From: Larix kaempferi
Lineage: Eukaryota > Streptophyta > Pinopsida > Pinales > Pinaceae
Reading direction: 5' to 3'
Assembly: GCA_027924585.1 (NCBI GenBank)
Contig: BSBM01000361.1
Location: forward strand, 66,190,001-66,254,000
DNA length: 64,000 nucleotides
Shown: piece after piece, positions 1 through 10,653 of the stretch
How positions within the stretch are numbered: position 1 is the first letter of the stretch
Layout of the letters: each line of letters begins with the position of its first letter
Position numbers and translations under genes: made by a program
Notes under the pieces: model-generated
What the model was told of the DNA's origin: nothing
What the model saw: the letters and a program-made list of their open reading frames with translations, nothing else
Databases searched by the model: none

Positions 1-165
1 ACTGAGTTCCTAGACCGGATGTTGTAACTTTATATGTAGGGAATTCCCAATAGGTTTTAAGATTATATGAAAACATTCTCACTAGATGTTGTACATAATT
101 AATTCCTACATCGAGCTTTAATAATCATGCACATCGAGTTTTAATATCTTTTTTTTTGTTCATTA

Positions 166-3100
166 TTGCAGGGGTCATATTTTTTTTTTCCAAAAAATGC
201 ATTGAATATGGGAAACAGACGTAATAATAAAAGAAATTCTAGAAGGACGCAGCTGCCCCCTAAAAAGACCCATGAGATAAGAGAAAATTCCAGGTTGTAC
301 ATGCAAAACCATAGAAATCAAAATGTTAGTGCCTTAGATCCATCAACAAGCAATGACGAAGTGGTTGAAGTCAATCAAATCTTGCCTGATGTCGAGTATG
401 AAGGGATGGATGTTGAACAAGTTCTTAACTGGAAACCACCCCAAGAAGAGCACCCACCTGGCGAACACACTCCATTGCAGGACCAATTTGTGAACGAAGG
501 GCCACAACAAACCATTGACAAGACTCGTACTTCCTTGCTGACTCCCTTGCCTCAACTATCAACCGGACAATGAAGAACTCCCAGACGTATTCATGTGGAT
601 GAAATTTCATTTTCAAGACTTGAAGGTAAGATTCCCAAACGCACTATTGATTTCCATTGTAACAAGATAATCAAAGGTTTTTTGAATCCAAAACCGATGT
701 AGCAAAATGTCAATTGTTTCTTGCTTTGTTAAAATCACATTGTCTAGCTCATGTTAGGAGAATTTTGGGCATAAAGGTAGTTAGAATTTCAGAGGCCAAC
801 AATCATGTTGTTAGAAATCTACAATTTGCATTTAATTTGATTGGAAAAGATTCTCATACAAAATATTTTAATGCAGCCCGTCGTGTACTGTCGGAATCAA
901 TTGTAGACAAACCCACAAGGCAACATCACCTACTATCACACACATGTAAAATCTTTAAAGTAGATAGAAAGACTCTTCAAAACTATTTTTCCATTAGAGA
1001 AAAACTTGAGACCCCAAGCCAAAAAGATTGTTGGGCCTTTGTTGGTAGGTTACCTCATTCAAACATGAAGCTCATTGATGTTGTTAAAGAACTAGTGCAA
1101 AAGTTTTGGCATGATAACACTAGACCGTCATCGAATCAAAGAGATGTTTTAAAGTTGAGAAAAGGTGTTAGGGGGGGTGAACCCCATGTCAAGCACTTCC
1201 TTGACATGACACAAACAGAACTCTATGAGAGGTTCAAGAATGAGCACACACAATTGAACTTGGGCCAAAGGTCCTTCGAAAAATGCAAACCCTGGTATGT
1301 TAGAATTTGCATTGATCGCAATACATGTTGTTGTAGATACCATGTAGAATTTAAGTACTATTATGATACATATAGACATATATTTTGTGGTTTGCAGGCT
1401 AACATTATGAAAGATTTCCCTTCGTTACAACCACCGAATGCATCTAGAGAATTTATACATAGCATAATGTGTCGAAGGCATGAAGGACAAAAAATATTAT
1501 AGAATATCATGTTTATATGGGACATGTTCCAGTTGCAGTGGATTTGCATTATTGAGTCGCTGCATCCACACAACCACGGAGCATGAATTTGGGAGGATGT
1601 TAGTAGAAATGCAGAACTTCCAGTACATAACATATCAAGTAGATAGTTCTAAGGAAAGCAAAAAAATTGCATTGGTGAAGTCACAGGTAATCTAAGTTTG
1701 CATACTTTCATACTGTACATGTTGAATTTGTACATATATATTCAGATTGAAAATGTCACTTGTATTAATGCCCTTGTTTTTGTGGCACCAAGTACAAATT
1801 TGCAAATTCATGAAGGAATTCTACCAAAAGACCGATCATTATGTACAACACATCCATGTAGCACGATGGCAGGATGAACAGTATAGACAGTGCAGGGACA
1901 CCTTTCCCAAGGGCACAATATTGTCAGTTGTGGACTTTGCAGAAAACTACACCCTACAGCCACATAATGAGATTCAAGTCAATACTACCATTCAAACCAA
2001 GTTAGCATAATGGTCCATATCACGTATAGGCACACGCCAGAGAGCAGCAACGACATGAGGATAATATTGAAAGAGACCAACTTCTACATCAGTGACGACA
2101 GTTGCTACGACCTGCATTATGTGCAGCTTTGCTTCAAAATTTTCTATGATTAGCTGAAGGAGAGAGGTATACAGATGGATCATCATTGGATATGGTCAGA
2201 TGGTTGTGCAGGCCAGTTCAAAAATGCATGTGTTTTCAGGTGGTTGAGTATTTTGCACAAGACTTATGATGTGCTGCATGTATGGAACTATTTTGAGACT
2301 AGGCATGGAAAGGGAGAGGACGGCGGGGCTGGATCATGTCTCAAAACTTCCCTACGAAGGGAGGAGATGAGGTGCATGGGAGGTCCTCATATTTGGAATG
2401 TCGAATCCACAGTTCGATGGTGCAAAGAAAAAATGTTAGATCGAACCAAGGAGCAACACATACCAACAGGTAGAGGACTTGTTGTCAGAAATTTCTGGAA
2501 TGTAGTTGATATAGATCGATCACGTTCTTCTAGTTGTAGTACTGTGCAAGGAACTCGTGGATTTCATTCGGTTCGAAGCTCAAACAACCCCTTATTTGAA
2601 ATATGGACGTGAAAACTTGCTTGCTTTTGTGGGTCTTGCAGCAGTTGTGAGTGGGATGAGTGCGAATCAATGGATTGGGTTGATGAATGGGATCATGTAT
2701 CACTTGCAGTGGACCCACGTGCAATTGCTGAAACAATCTAGTTAGAGGAAGGCCAATCCTCTATTTTGAATGAATATGATCATATATCTGATCTTGTACA
2801 GCCATGTAAACATTTCTGCATGCATATGCCGATTCCCTCCTTTTTTTTGTAATTATCCAAGTTATCAAACCACTACTTGTTGGAATTAGACCTTAAAATG
2901 CATTTTTGCAGGACACATCTACACAGTTGTCGCCCCGACAAACAATGCAATTGGGACGAATTATTGGTTGGCACGATGCATCTAGGGGAAGCAAACCCTC
3001 CTCGCATCACTAATAGATAGTGAAGGCATTACCTTTTCGACTGGCTCGATGGTTGTTGAGGGGGAATATCTTAAAGTGGATGGAAAGGGACCAAAGAGCA

Positions 3101-3300
3101 ATGGCTACACATACACAGATTATAGACCAGGGTCGCGGGTGTATCACTTTATGCACTTGATTGTGGGTACAAATATCCAACTACAAACAATGTCAACGAA
3201 TTCATCAAACAAGGTACGCTACTTACTACCCCATGCGGAGCATGAGAGGTTGTTCGAGAGAATAAGAAACCAAGAGGATCCAGAAGGCCTAATTGACTGA
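166..3300 (+). pseudogene. Decayed DDE-transposase-like gene, several exons
   Basis: The coding trace runs through several frames. 166-573 is a charged N-terminal stretch. From about 684 to 1380 one frame (entered by a frameshift at the T tract near 680) holds an HTH-like helical part, then FEKCKPWYVRICIDRNTCCC near 1275-1335. 1480-1690 carries a Cys cluster (GTCSSC). A GT-AG intron about 1689-1744 fits. 1810-1980 carries WQDEQY and VVDFAENYTLQPHNEIQ; after a frameshift 2175-2400 carries WSDGCAGQFKN and HGKGEDGGAGS. 2920-3300 is a separate C-terminal block containing GTNYWLARC. I recall the same order (DFAENY, SDGCxxQFKN, HGKGxxDGxGG) in uncharacterised proteins of animals and plants that look like RNase H-fold transposases. 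The two Asp motifs could be catalytic; that is inference. Frameshifts and in-frame stops (for example after FKIFYD near 2152) show it is dead. No terminal inverted repeat was found; the 5' end may lie left of the window. Confidence 0.
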
Positions 3301-3473
3301 GGTACATAGTATAGCCATGTGATTGTTTATTCGTGCATGATTAATGTTATTCATGTTAGATAGTTTATTTGATATCGTTATCTTATATCGTTTATTTGAT
3401 GTCTGAGTTATGATTAAGTTATGATTTATAGCCATGCTAGAATCACTAATATAACCCTACAAACATAATCTAG

Positions 3474-3661
3474 CCCTATAAATGCTAGAAAGCTAAACTA
3501 ACCCTAGAAACACTAATCTAACCCTCATAAACTAATCTAGAATCCTAGAAACATAATCTAGCCCTAGAAATCCTAAAAAGCTGAACTAACCCTAGAAACA
3601 CTAATCTAACCCTCATAAACTAATCTAGAATCCTAGAAACCTAATGTAGCCCTAGAATCAG
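3474..3661. repeat. 88-bp tandem repeat, two copies plus a stub
   Basis: Copy 1 is 3474-3561 and copy 2 is 3562-3649, with the start of a third copy after it. Units contain CCCTAGAAACACTAATCTAA. The ACCCTAGAA words resemble plant telomere sequence but are not CCCTAAA arrays. Nothing coding is seen from 3301 to 4060 otherwise. Confidence 0.
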
Positions 3662-4063
3662 TGACCCACCACACGTACCCTCAATAGGGGGTATTTGGAC
3701 TCAGGGTGGGATAGGGTCACTATTAGAAGGGTTTGTCATGTCACACAAGTACACCACTAGAGAATTAAACTTATAGAATCCAAGTCTACATGTCTATTTT
3801 GGAATTTCGATCCTCAAACCCTAGGTCTTACCAAGATTCCCGCAGCACCCAAATCTAGATATTGCCCCCATTTTCTCTACCACTCTCTCCATTTGGAGCT
3901 TTATCAATTGTTTCAATATTGGTCTAATACTTGGATGAATATGAGGATCATTTGGGAGCTATGATTGAGTAGCACTAACATGTTCATCATTGTCACCTAA
4001 TGGTTGGAAATATCCTTGAGGGAGGCTTTAGACCTACCTCAATCATGTTAATGCTTGAGTTTT
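3662..4063. other. Gene-free spacer
   Basis: Non-coding spacer between the 88-bp repeat and the left microsatellite of the inverted repeat. No ORF, repeat or element end could be supported here. Confidence 0.
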
Positions 4064-4231
4064 TGGAGGTCCCTCATCACCATCTCCATCATCATCACTG
4101 TCTTCACATCATCATCACCATCTTCATCATCATTGTCATCTATAGGTCCCTCATTATCGTGTCCATCATCATCACCATCTTCATCATCACCATCACCATC
4201 ACCATCATCATCAATGTCTTCACCATCATCA
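4064..4231. repeat. CAT-type microsatellite, outer end of left arm
   Basis: Imperfect CATCATCACCATC repeats interrupted by GTCATCTATAGGTCCCTCAT near 4135-4157. The reverse complement of the same interrupted motif lies in the large GAT tract of the right arm (for example near 11530-11560). The change to satellite A after 4231 has exactly the same sequence as the mirror junction at 10653/10654, so this tract is the outer end of the left arm of a large inverted repeat. ORFs here (Ser/Pro, Ile or Asp-rich) are composition artefacts. Confidence 0.
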
Positions 4232-4865
4232 CCACAAGTGCCCGGTGGATGATTTTCCAAATTTGACCCCCTTGTGAAAAAATTACACACTCCCTCACTG
4301 AGCAAAACCCTAGTTTCCAAGATGGACGTACAAGATGACACCGGGGCCACCGGACCGGAGGGGATGGGCACCCCTAGCATTATCCTACTGTCCCGAATCC
4401 AATAGATTCAATGGTTCGTTGATCCGAGCCACGGTATTCATTCTATGGCTCGTTCCGTCTTGCATCCAAAAGTCCTTCAGGGACACTTGTTGGATACCTG
4501 ACGGGGGCATAGAACTCCAACCATGCAACAAAACTGGGTTTCGGGGAGTCATGAAAATGTGTCTAGGTAGGTTACAGTAGGGAACGCTGGCCACAAGTGC
4601 CCAATGGATTATTTTCCAAAGTTGACCCCCGTGTGAAAAAATTGCACACTCGCTCACTGAGAAAAACCCTAGTTTCCAAGATGGATGTACAAGATGACAC
4701 TGGGGCAACCAGACTAGAGGTTAGGGGCACCCCTAGCACTATCCTGGCATCTTGAATCCAAAGGAGTTGACGGTTTGTCGATCCGAGCCATGGTCTTCAT
4801 TCTATGGCTCATTCCGTCTTGCATCCAAAAGGCCTTTAGGGACACCTGCTAGATACCTACCAGGA
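4232..4865 (-). repeat. Satellite A, left arm, about 1.8 units of 359 bp
   Basis: The landmark TTGACCCCC occurs about 359 bp apart near 4264 and 4623. Units run antisense to those at 8596-10653. The array ends inside a unit at about 4865, where the captured gene fragment begins. Unit landmarks read in reverse are the tgtccctgaa word, the GTGGCTCGG word and the CTAGGGTTTTGC word. Short ORFs inside units recur only because the unit recurs. Confidence 0.
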
Positions 4866-5711
4866 CTAGGGAATCCTTCATTGTGTTCCATTAGCCTTTT
4901 GTTCAACATTTCGTGCTCTGATAAGTGGTAATTCACCTCTATCATCGAAAACTTGGGTCTATAGGTACCTTCCCTTTCATATTCCTCCTTATCCAAAGCT
5001 AACACAAGTTAGAGATGCCATTCAAACCCAATTGAAAGCTAAGGAAGTGGTCTTATGAGACGTCATCTTTGTTCATAAACGTTTATGTAAACCAACAGAA
5101 GCTTAGACAATACTCCCTGCTTTTAAACACATTCTGGAGAAAGCAAGAGTACAAATTCATTAAAGCGACTTCATTCATCTATATTCTCGTAATGTACACA
5201 TAGTCCATCCTTATCTTGATAAACAAGAGTTTTATAATAGCTTGAACATTTTGGGCGTGGTTATCTCCCTGTATTCGGTTGTCTGATTGGTTGACAAGCT
5301 TGCCTGAAAATATGTACTTTGAACTTCTTTGTTTTATTGCTGAAAATTGGAAGGGATTTTCAAGTCACCTGCAAAACGCCCCTTTGTTGAAATATGTAAG
5401 TTCTTCCAACAACATAGATTTGGCTAGTGTATCAAATGTTGCCACCCACACTAGAATTTATCTTTCGTCAAAGGAGTCGCACATGTGGTGGCTAACCAAA
5501 TGGTCTGGGGAACTTGGAAGTGCCGCCAAATATTATTCCATGCATGAATCTACCCAGAAGGAAATTATAAATTTAGATCCTCGAGAAGGTGAGAAATTGT
5601 ATGAGTGGTTGAATCAGTATCCTAAAATTACAGAGCTTTCTATCTCAAAGTTTGCTGAGCGGCTCCTGGATGTAGTATCAGACTCAACAGACAGTAAACT
5701 TGTTATCACCA
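4866..5711 (+). pseudogene. Captured gene fragment, left copy (sacsin/NO VEIN-like)
   Basis: The fragment reads on the plus strand, best from 5279 (LTSLPENMYFELLCFIAENW ... PLLKYVSSS ... MWWLTKW ... AERLLD). Upstream, 5040-5280 encodes the preceding part with stops. The wording (LPExxYxELLxFIAENW, PLLKYV, STQKEI) reminds me of the very large plant proteins with HSP90-type ATPase domains related to sacsin and NO VEIN; this is from memory and is tentative. It is flanked by satellite A on the left and satellite B on the right, and an inverted copy lies at 7694-8594. It has no start or end of its own, so it is a trapped piece and not a gene. An ORF continuing to 6097 only does so by running into satellite B. 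Confidence 0.
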
Positions 5712-6623
5712 CTAGAATGGCCCCGGGGTACCCGACTAGAATGCCCATAGCGCCCGAACCGTGGCTCGGTTTGCGAATCCATCGATTCCGGTGGGTCCGG
5801 GATGTCGGGTTTCCACCATGGGAACCCCCACAGCGTGCCTTGAAGACCCGAAAGCAGTGCCAATGGTCCATCTCTAGATCTAGGGTTTTTCCTAATGGTG
5901 GCCATTCCAAATTCGCTAAAGGGGTTCATTTCTTGTCTGGATGCCCCCGGGTGTGCGTGGCCACTGTGGACAGGTCGACAATGGCCACATGGATCTGTGG
6001 GAGCCGACAAAATCCAATTTCGCTCGCTGGTTTGGGTTCCATGGCCCCGAAGAAAATCCCCAAAGTGTCCCTGAATGGCCCCGAGGTGCCCGACTAGAAT
6101 TCCCATAGTGCCCGAACCGTGGCTCGGTTCGCAAATCCGTCGATTCTGATGGGTCTGGGACACCGGTTTTCAGCCAAGGGACCCCCCACAATGTTCCTTG
6201 AAGACCCGGAAGTGGTGCCAATGGGCCATCTCTGGAGCTAGGGTTTTGCCCAGTGATGGCCATTCCAAATTCGCTAAACGGGTGCATTTCTCGTCTGAAG
6301 GCTCCCGGGCATGCATGGCCACCATGGACAGGTCCATAATGGCTACGTGGACCTGTGGGAGCTAACGAAATCCAATTCCGCTCGCCGGTTTGGTTTCTGT
6401 GGCCCCGGAGCAAATCCCCAAAGTGTCCCTAAATGGCCCCAAGGTGCCCGACTAGAATGCCCGTAGCAGCCAAACTGTGGCTCAGTTCCCGAATCCGTCG
6501 ATTCCGGTGGGTCCGGGACGTCAGGTTTCAGCTAGGGGACCCCCCATAGTGTGCCTTCAAGATTCAGAAGCGGTGCCAATGGGCCATCTCTGGAGCTAGG
6601 GTTTTTCTCAATGATGGCCATTC
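5712..6623 (+). repeat. Satellite B, left half, about 2.5 units of 358 bp
   Basis: The landmark CCCGACTAGAAT occurs at 5731, 6089 and 6447, an exact 358-bp spacing. The third unit is cut at GGCCATTC (6616-6623), where the sequence switches to reverse-complement units. The unit is GC-rich against its AT-rich surroundings. It shares landmarks with satellite A at identical offsets (see findings). The overlapping ORFs of 100-165 aa are not genes. Confidence 0.
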
Positions 6624-7693
6624 AGGGACACTTTGGGGATTTGCTCCGGGGCCATGGAACCCAAAAGGGCGAGCAGACTTCGATTCCGTCGGATCCCACA
6701 GGTCCACATGGCCATTGTGGACCTATCCACGGTGGTCATGCATGCCTGGGGGCCTCCAGACGAGAAATGCACCCCTTTAGCGAATTTGGAATGGCCATCA
6801 CTAGGAAAAACCCTAGCTCCGGAGATGGCCCATTGGAACCACTTTCGGCTCTTCAAGGCACGCTGTGGGGGGTCCCCTAACTGAAATCCAGCTTTTTGGA
6901 CCCACTGGAATCGACGGATTCGTGAACTGAGCCATGGTTTGGGCACTACAAGCATTCTAGTCGGGCACCCTGGGGCCATTCAGGGACACTTTGGGGATTT
7001 GCTCTGGGGCCACGGAACCCAATCCGGTGAGCGGACTTGGATTTCGTCGGCTACCACAGGCCCACATGGCCATTGTGGGCCTTTCCACAGTGGCTACACA
7101 TTCCCAGGGGCCTCTGGAGGATAAATGCACCCCTTTAGCGAATTTTGAATGGCCATCACTCGAAAAAACCCTAGCTCCGGAGATGGCCCATTGGCACCAC
7201 TTTCGGGTCTTCAAGGTACGCTGTGGGGGGTCCTCTGGCTAAAAACTAGCATCTTGGACCCACCGGAATCAATGGACTCACAAACTAAGCCACGGTTCGG
7301 GCGCTACGGGCATTCTAGTCGGGCACCCCGGGGCCATTCAGGGACACTTGGGGATTTGCTCCAGGGCCACGGAACCCAAAATGATGACCGGAATTGGATT
7401 CCATCGGCTCTCACAGGTCAACGTGGCCATTATGGACCTGTCCACAGTGGCCACGCACGCCTAGGGACCTCTGGACAAGAAATGCACCCCTTTAGCGAGT
7501 TTGGAATGGCCATCACTGGGCAAAACCCTAACTTCGGAGATGGCCCATTGCCACCACTTCCAGGTCTTCAAGGCACGCTATGGGGGTTCCCCTAGATGAA
7601 ACCCGGAGTCCCGGACCCACAGGAATCGACGGATTCGCAAACCAAGCCACGGTTCGGGCACTACGGTTATTCTAGTCGGGCACCCCCGGGCCA
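6616..7693 (-). repeat. Satellite B, right half, about 3 inverted units
   Basis: These are reverse-complement copies of satellite B. The landmark CATTCTAGTCGGGCA occurs near 6953, 7311 and 7668 (358 and 357 bp apart). It begins at the 8-bp word GGCCATTC, which exists at two places in a unit in opposite strands and forms the symmetry point of the inverted repeat. The array ends where the inverted gene fragment starts. Confidence 0.
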
Positions 7694-8594
7694 TTCTAGT
7701 GGTGATAACAAGTTTACTGTCTGCTGAGTCTGATACTATATCCAGGAGCCGCTCAGCAAACTTTGAGATAGAAAGCTCTGTACTTTTAGGATACTGATTC
7801 AACCACTCATATAGTTTCTCACCTTCTCGAGGATCTAAATTTATAATTGCCTTCTGGGTAGATTCAGGCATTCTCGAGGATCTAAATTTATAATTTCCTT
7901 CTGGGTAGATTTAGGCATGGAATAATATTTGGTGGCACTTCCAAGCTCCCCAAACCATTTGGTTAGCCACCATATGTGTGACTCCTTTAACGAAAGATAA
8001 ATTGTGGTGTGGGCGGCAACATTTGATACACTAGCCAAATCTATGTTGTTGGAAGAACTTACATATTTCAACAAAAAAGCGTTTTGCAGGTGACTTGAAA
8101 ATCCCTTCCAATTTTTAGCAATAAAACAAAGAAGTTCAAAGTACAAATTTTTGGGCAAGCTTGTCAACCAATCAGACAACCGAATACAAGGAGATAACCA
8201 CGCCCAAGAAGTTCAAGCTATTATAAAACTCTTGTTTATCAAGATAAGGATGGACTATGTGTACATTACGAGAATATAGATGAATGAAGTCACTTTGATG
8301 AATTTGTCCTCTTGCTTTCTCCAGAATGTGTTTAAAAGCAGGGAGTATTGTCCAAGATTCTGTTGGTTTACATAAACATTTATTCCCAAAGATGACATCA
8401 CATAAGACCACTTCCTTAGCTTTCAATTGGGTTTGAATGGCATCTCTAACTTGTGTTAGCTTTGGATAACGAGGAATATGAAATGGAAGGTACCTATAGA
8501 CCCAAGTTTTTGATGATAGAGGTGAATTACCACTTATCAGAGCACGAAATGTTGAACAAAAGGCTAATGGAACACAACGAAAGATTCCCTGGTT
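7694..8594 (-). pseudogene. Captured gene fragment, right copy, inverted
   Basis: This is the reverse-strand copy of the fragment at 4866-5711 and is better preserved. One frame, 8172-8594, reads the upstream part (KLTQVRDAIQTQL ... ILPAFKHILEKA ... HPYLDK). After a frameshift at about 8175 it continues as LTSLPKNLYFELLCFIAKNW and on to AERLLDIVSDS near 7735. A 48-bp tandem duplication (7823-7870 and 7871-7918) is present here and absent from the left copy, so the arms have diverged since duplication. The resemblance to sacsin/NO VEIN-type proteins is from memory only. It cannot be expressed as a whole protein. Confidence 0.
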
Positions 8595-8595
8595 C

Positions 8596-10653
8596 TGGTA
8601 GGTATCCAGCAGGTGTCCTTGAAGGCCTTTTGGATGCGATATGGAACGAGCCATAGAATGAAGACCGTGGCTCGGATCAAAAAAACGTAGACTCCGTTGG
8701 ATTCAAGATGTCGGGATAGTGCTAGGAGTGCCCCTACCCTCCGGTCCAGTGGCCCCAGTTTCATCTTGTACATTCATCTTGGAAACTAGGTTTTTTCTCA
8801 ATGAGGGAGTGTGCTATTTTTGCACATGAGGGTCAACTTTGGAAAATCATCCATTGGGCACTTGTGGCTAGCGTTCCTTGCCGTAACATACCTAGACACA
8901 CTTGCATGAATCCTCGAAACCCGATTTTGTTGCACGGTTGGAGTTCTATTCCCCCGACAGATATCCAACAGGTGTCGCTGAAGGCCTTTTGGATGTGAGA
9001 CGGAACGAGCCATAGAATGAAGACTGTGGCTCGGATAAACGAACCGTTGGATTCAGGACGCCGGGATAGTACTAGGGATGCCCATATCCTCTGGTCTGGT
9101 GGTCCCGATGTCATCTTGTACGTCCATCTTGGAAACTAGGGTTTTGCTCAGTGAGGGAGTGTGCAATTTTTGCACACGGGGGTCAACTTTGGAAAATCAT
9201 CCACCGAGCACTTTTGGCTAGCATTCCCAACCGGAACCTACCTAGACACACTTGCATAACTCCCTGAAACCTGGTTTTGTTGCACGGTTGGAGTTCTATG
9301 CCCCCGGCAGGTATCTAGTAGGTGTCCCTGAAGGCCTTTTGGATTCGAGACGGAATGAGCCATAAAATGAAGAGCATGGCTCGGATCGATGAACTGTCGA
9401 CTCCGTTGGATTCAGGATGCCAGGATAGTCCTAGGGGTGTCCCTACCCTCCAGTCCGGTGGCCTCAGTGTCATCTTGTACGTCCATCTTAGAAACTAGGG
9501 TTTTGCTCAGTGAGGGAGTGTGTAATTTTTTCACACGGGGGTCAACTTTGGAAAATAATCCACCGGGAACTTGCGGCTATCTTTCCCTGCCGTAAACTAC
9601 ATATACACACTTGCATGACTCCCCGAAACCTGATTTTGTTGCACGGTTGGAGTTCTATGCCCCCAGCAAGTATCCAGTAGGTGTCCCTGAAGGCCTTTTG
9701 GATGCAAGACGGAATGAGCCATAGAATGAAGAACGTGGCTCGGATTGACAAACCGTTGAATCCATTGGATTCAGGATGCTGGGATAGTGCTAGGGGTGCC
9801 CCTACCCTCTGGTCCAGTGGCCCCGGTGTCATATTGTACGTCCATCTTGGAAACTAGGGCTTTGCTCAGTGGGGGAGTGTGCAATTTTTTCACACGGGGG
9901 TCAACTTTGGAAAATCATCCACCGGGCACTTGTGGCTAGCATTCCTAGCCGAAACCTACCTAGACACACTTGTATGACTCCCCAGAACCTAGTTTTGTTG
10001 CACGGTTGGAGTTCTATGCCCTTGGCAGGTATCCATCAGGTGTCCCTGAAGGCCTTTTGGATGCGAGACACAACGAGCCATAGAATGAAGACCGTGGCTC
10101 GGATCGACAAACCGTTGACTCTGTTGGATTCAGGACACCGGGATAGTGCTAGTGGTGCCCCTCCCCTTCGGTCCTCTGGCCCCGGTATCATCTTGTACGT
10201 CCATTTTGGAAACTAGGGTTTTGCTCAGTGAGGGAGTGTGCAATTTTTGCACATGGGGGTCAACTTTGGAAAATCATCCACTGGGCACTTGTGTCTAGCG
10301 TTCCCAGCCGTAACCTACCTAGACACACTTGCATGACTCCCTGGAACCTGGTTTTGTTGCACAGTTGGAGTTCTATGCCCCCGGAAGGTATCCAGCAGCT
10401 GTCCCTGAAGGCCTTTTGGATGCGAGACAGAACGAGCCATAGAATGAAGACCATGGCTTGGATCAACGAACCGTCGACTCTGTTGGATTCAGGACACGGG
10501 GATAGTGCTAGGGGTGCCCCTCCCCTCCAATCCGGTGGCCCCAGTGTCATCTTGTACATCCATCTTAGAAACTAGGGTTTTGCTCAGTGAGGGAGTGTGC
10601 AATTTTTTCACACGGGGGTCAACTTTGGAAAATCATCCACTGGGCACTTGTGG
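8596..10653 (+). repeat. Satellite A, right arm, about 5.7 units of 359 bp
   Basis: The landmark GGTCAACTTTGGAAAATCAT occurs at 8831, 9181, 9540 (one changed base), 9899, 10258 and 10617. Spacings are 350, 359, 359, 359 and 359 bp. The last unit passes directly into the GAT microsatellite after GCACTTGTGG at 10653. The left arm has only about 1.8 units, so one arm has gained or lost roughly four units. All ORFs in this stretch repeat with the unit and are not genes. Confidence 0.

Noticed and set aside
3421-3660. Telomere-like ACCCTAGAA words
   Set aside because: They are part of an 88-bp repeat and do not form CCCTAAA arrays, so not an interstitial telomere.
5614-7595. Several ORFs of 85-165 aa on both strands with similar sequences
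   Set aside because: They recur with the 358-bp satellite B unit and change strand with it; no protein family features.
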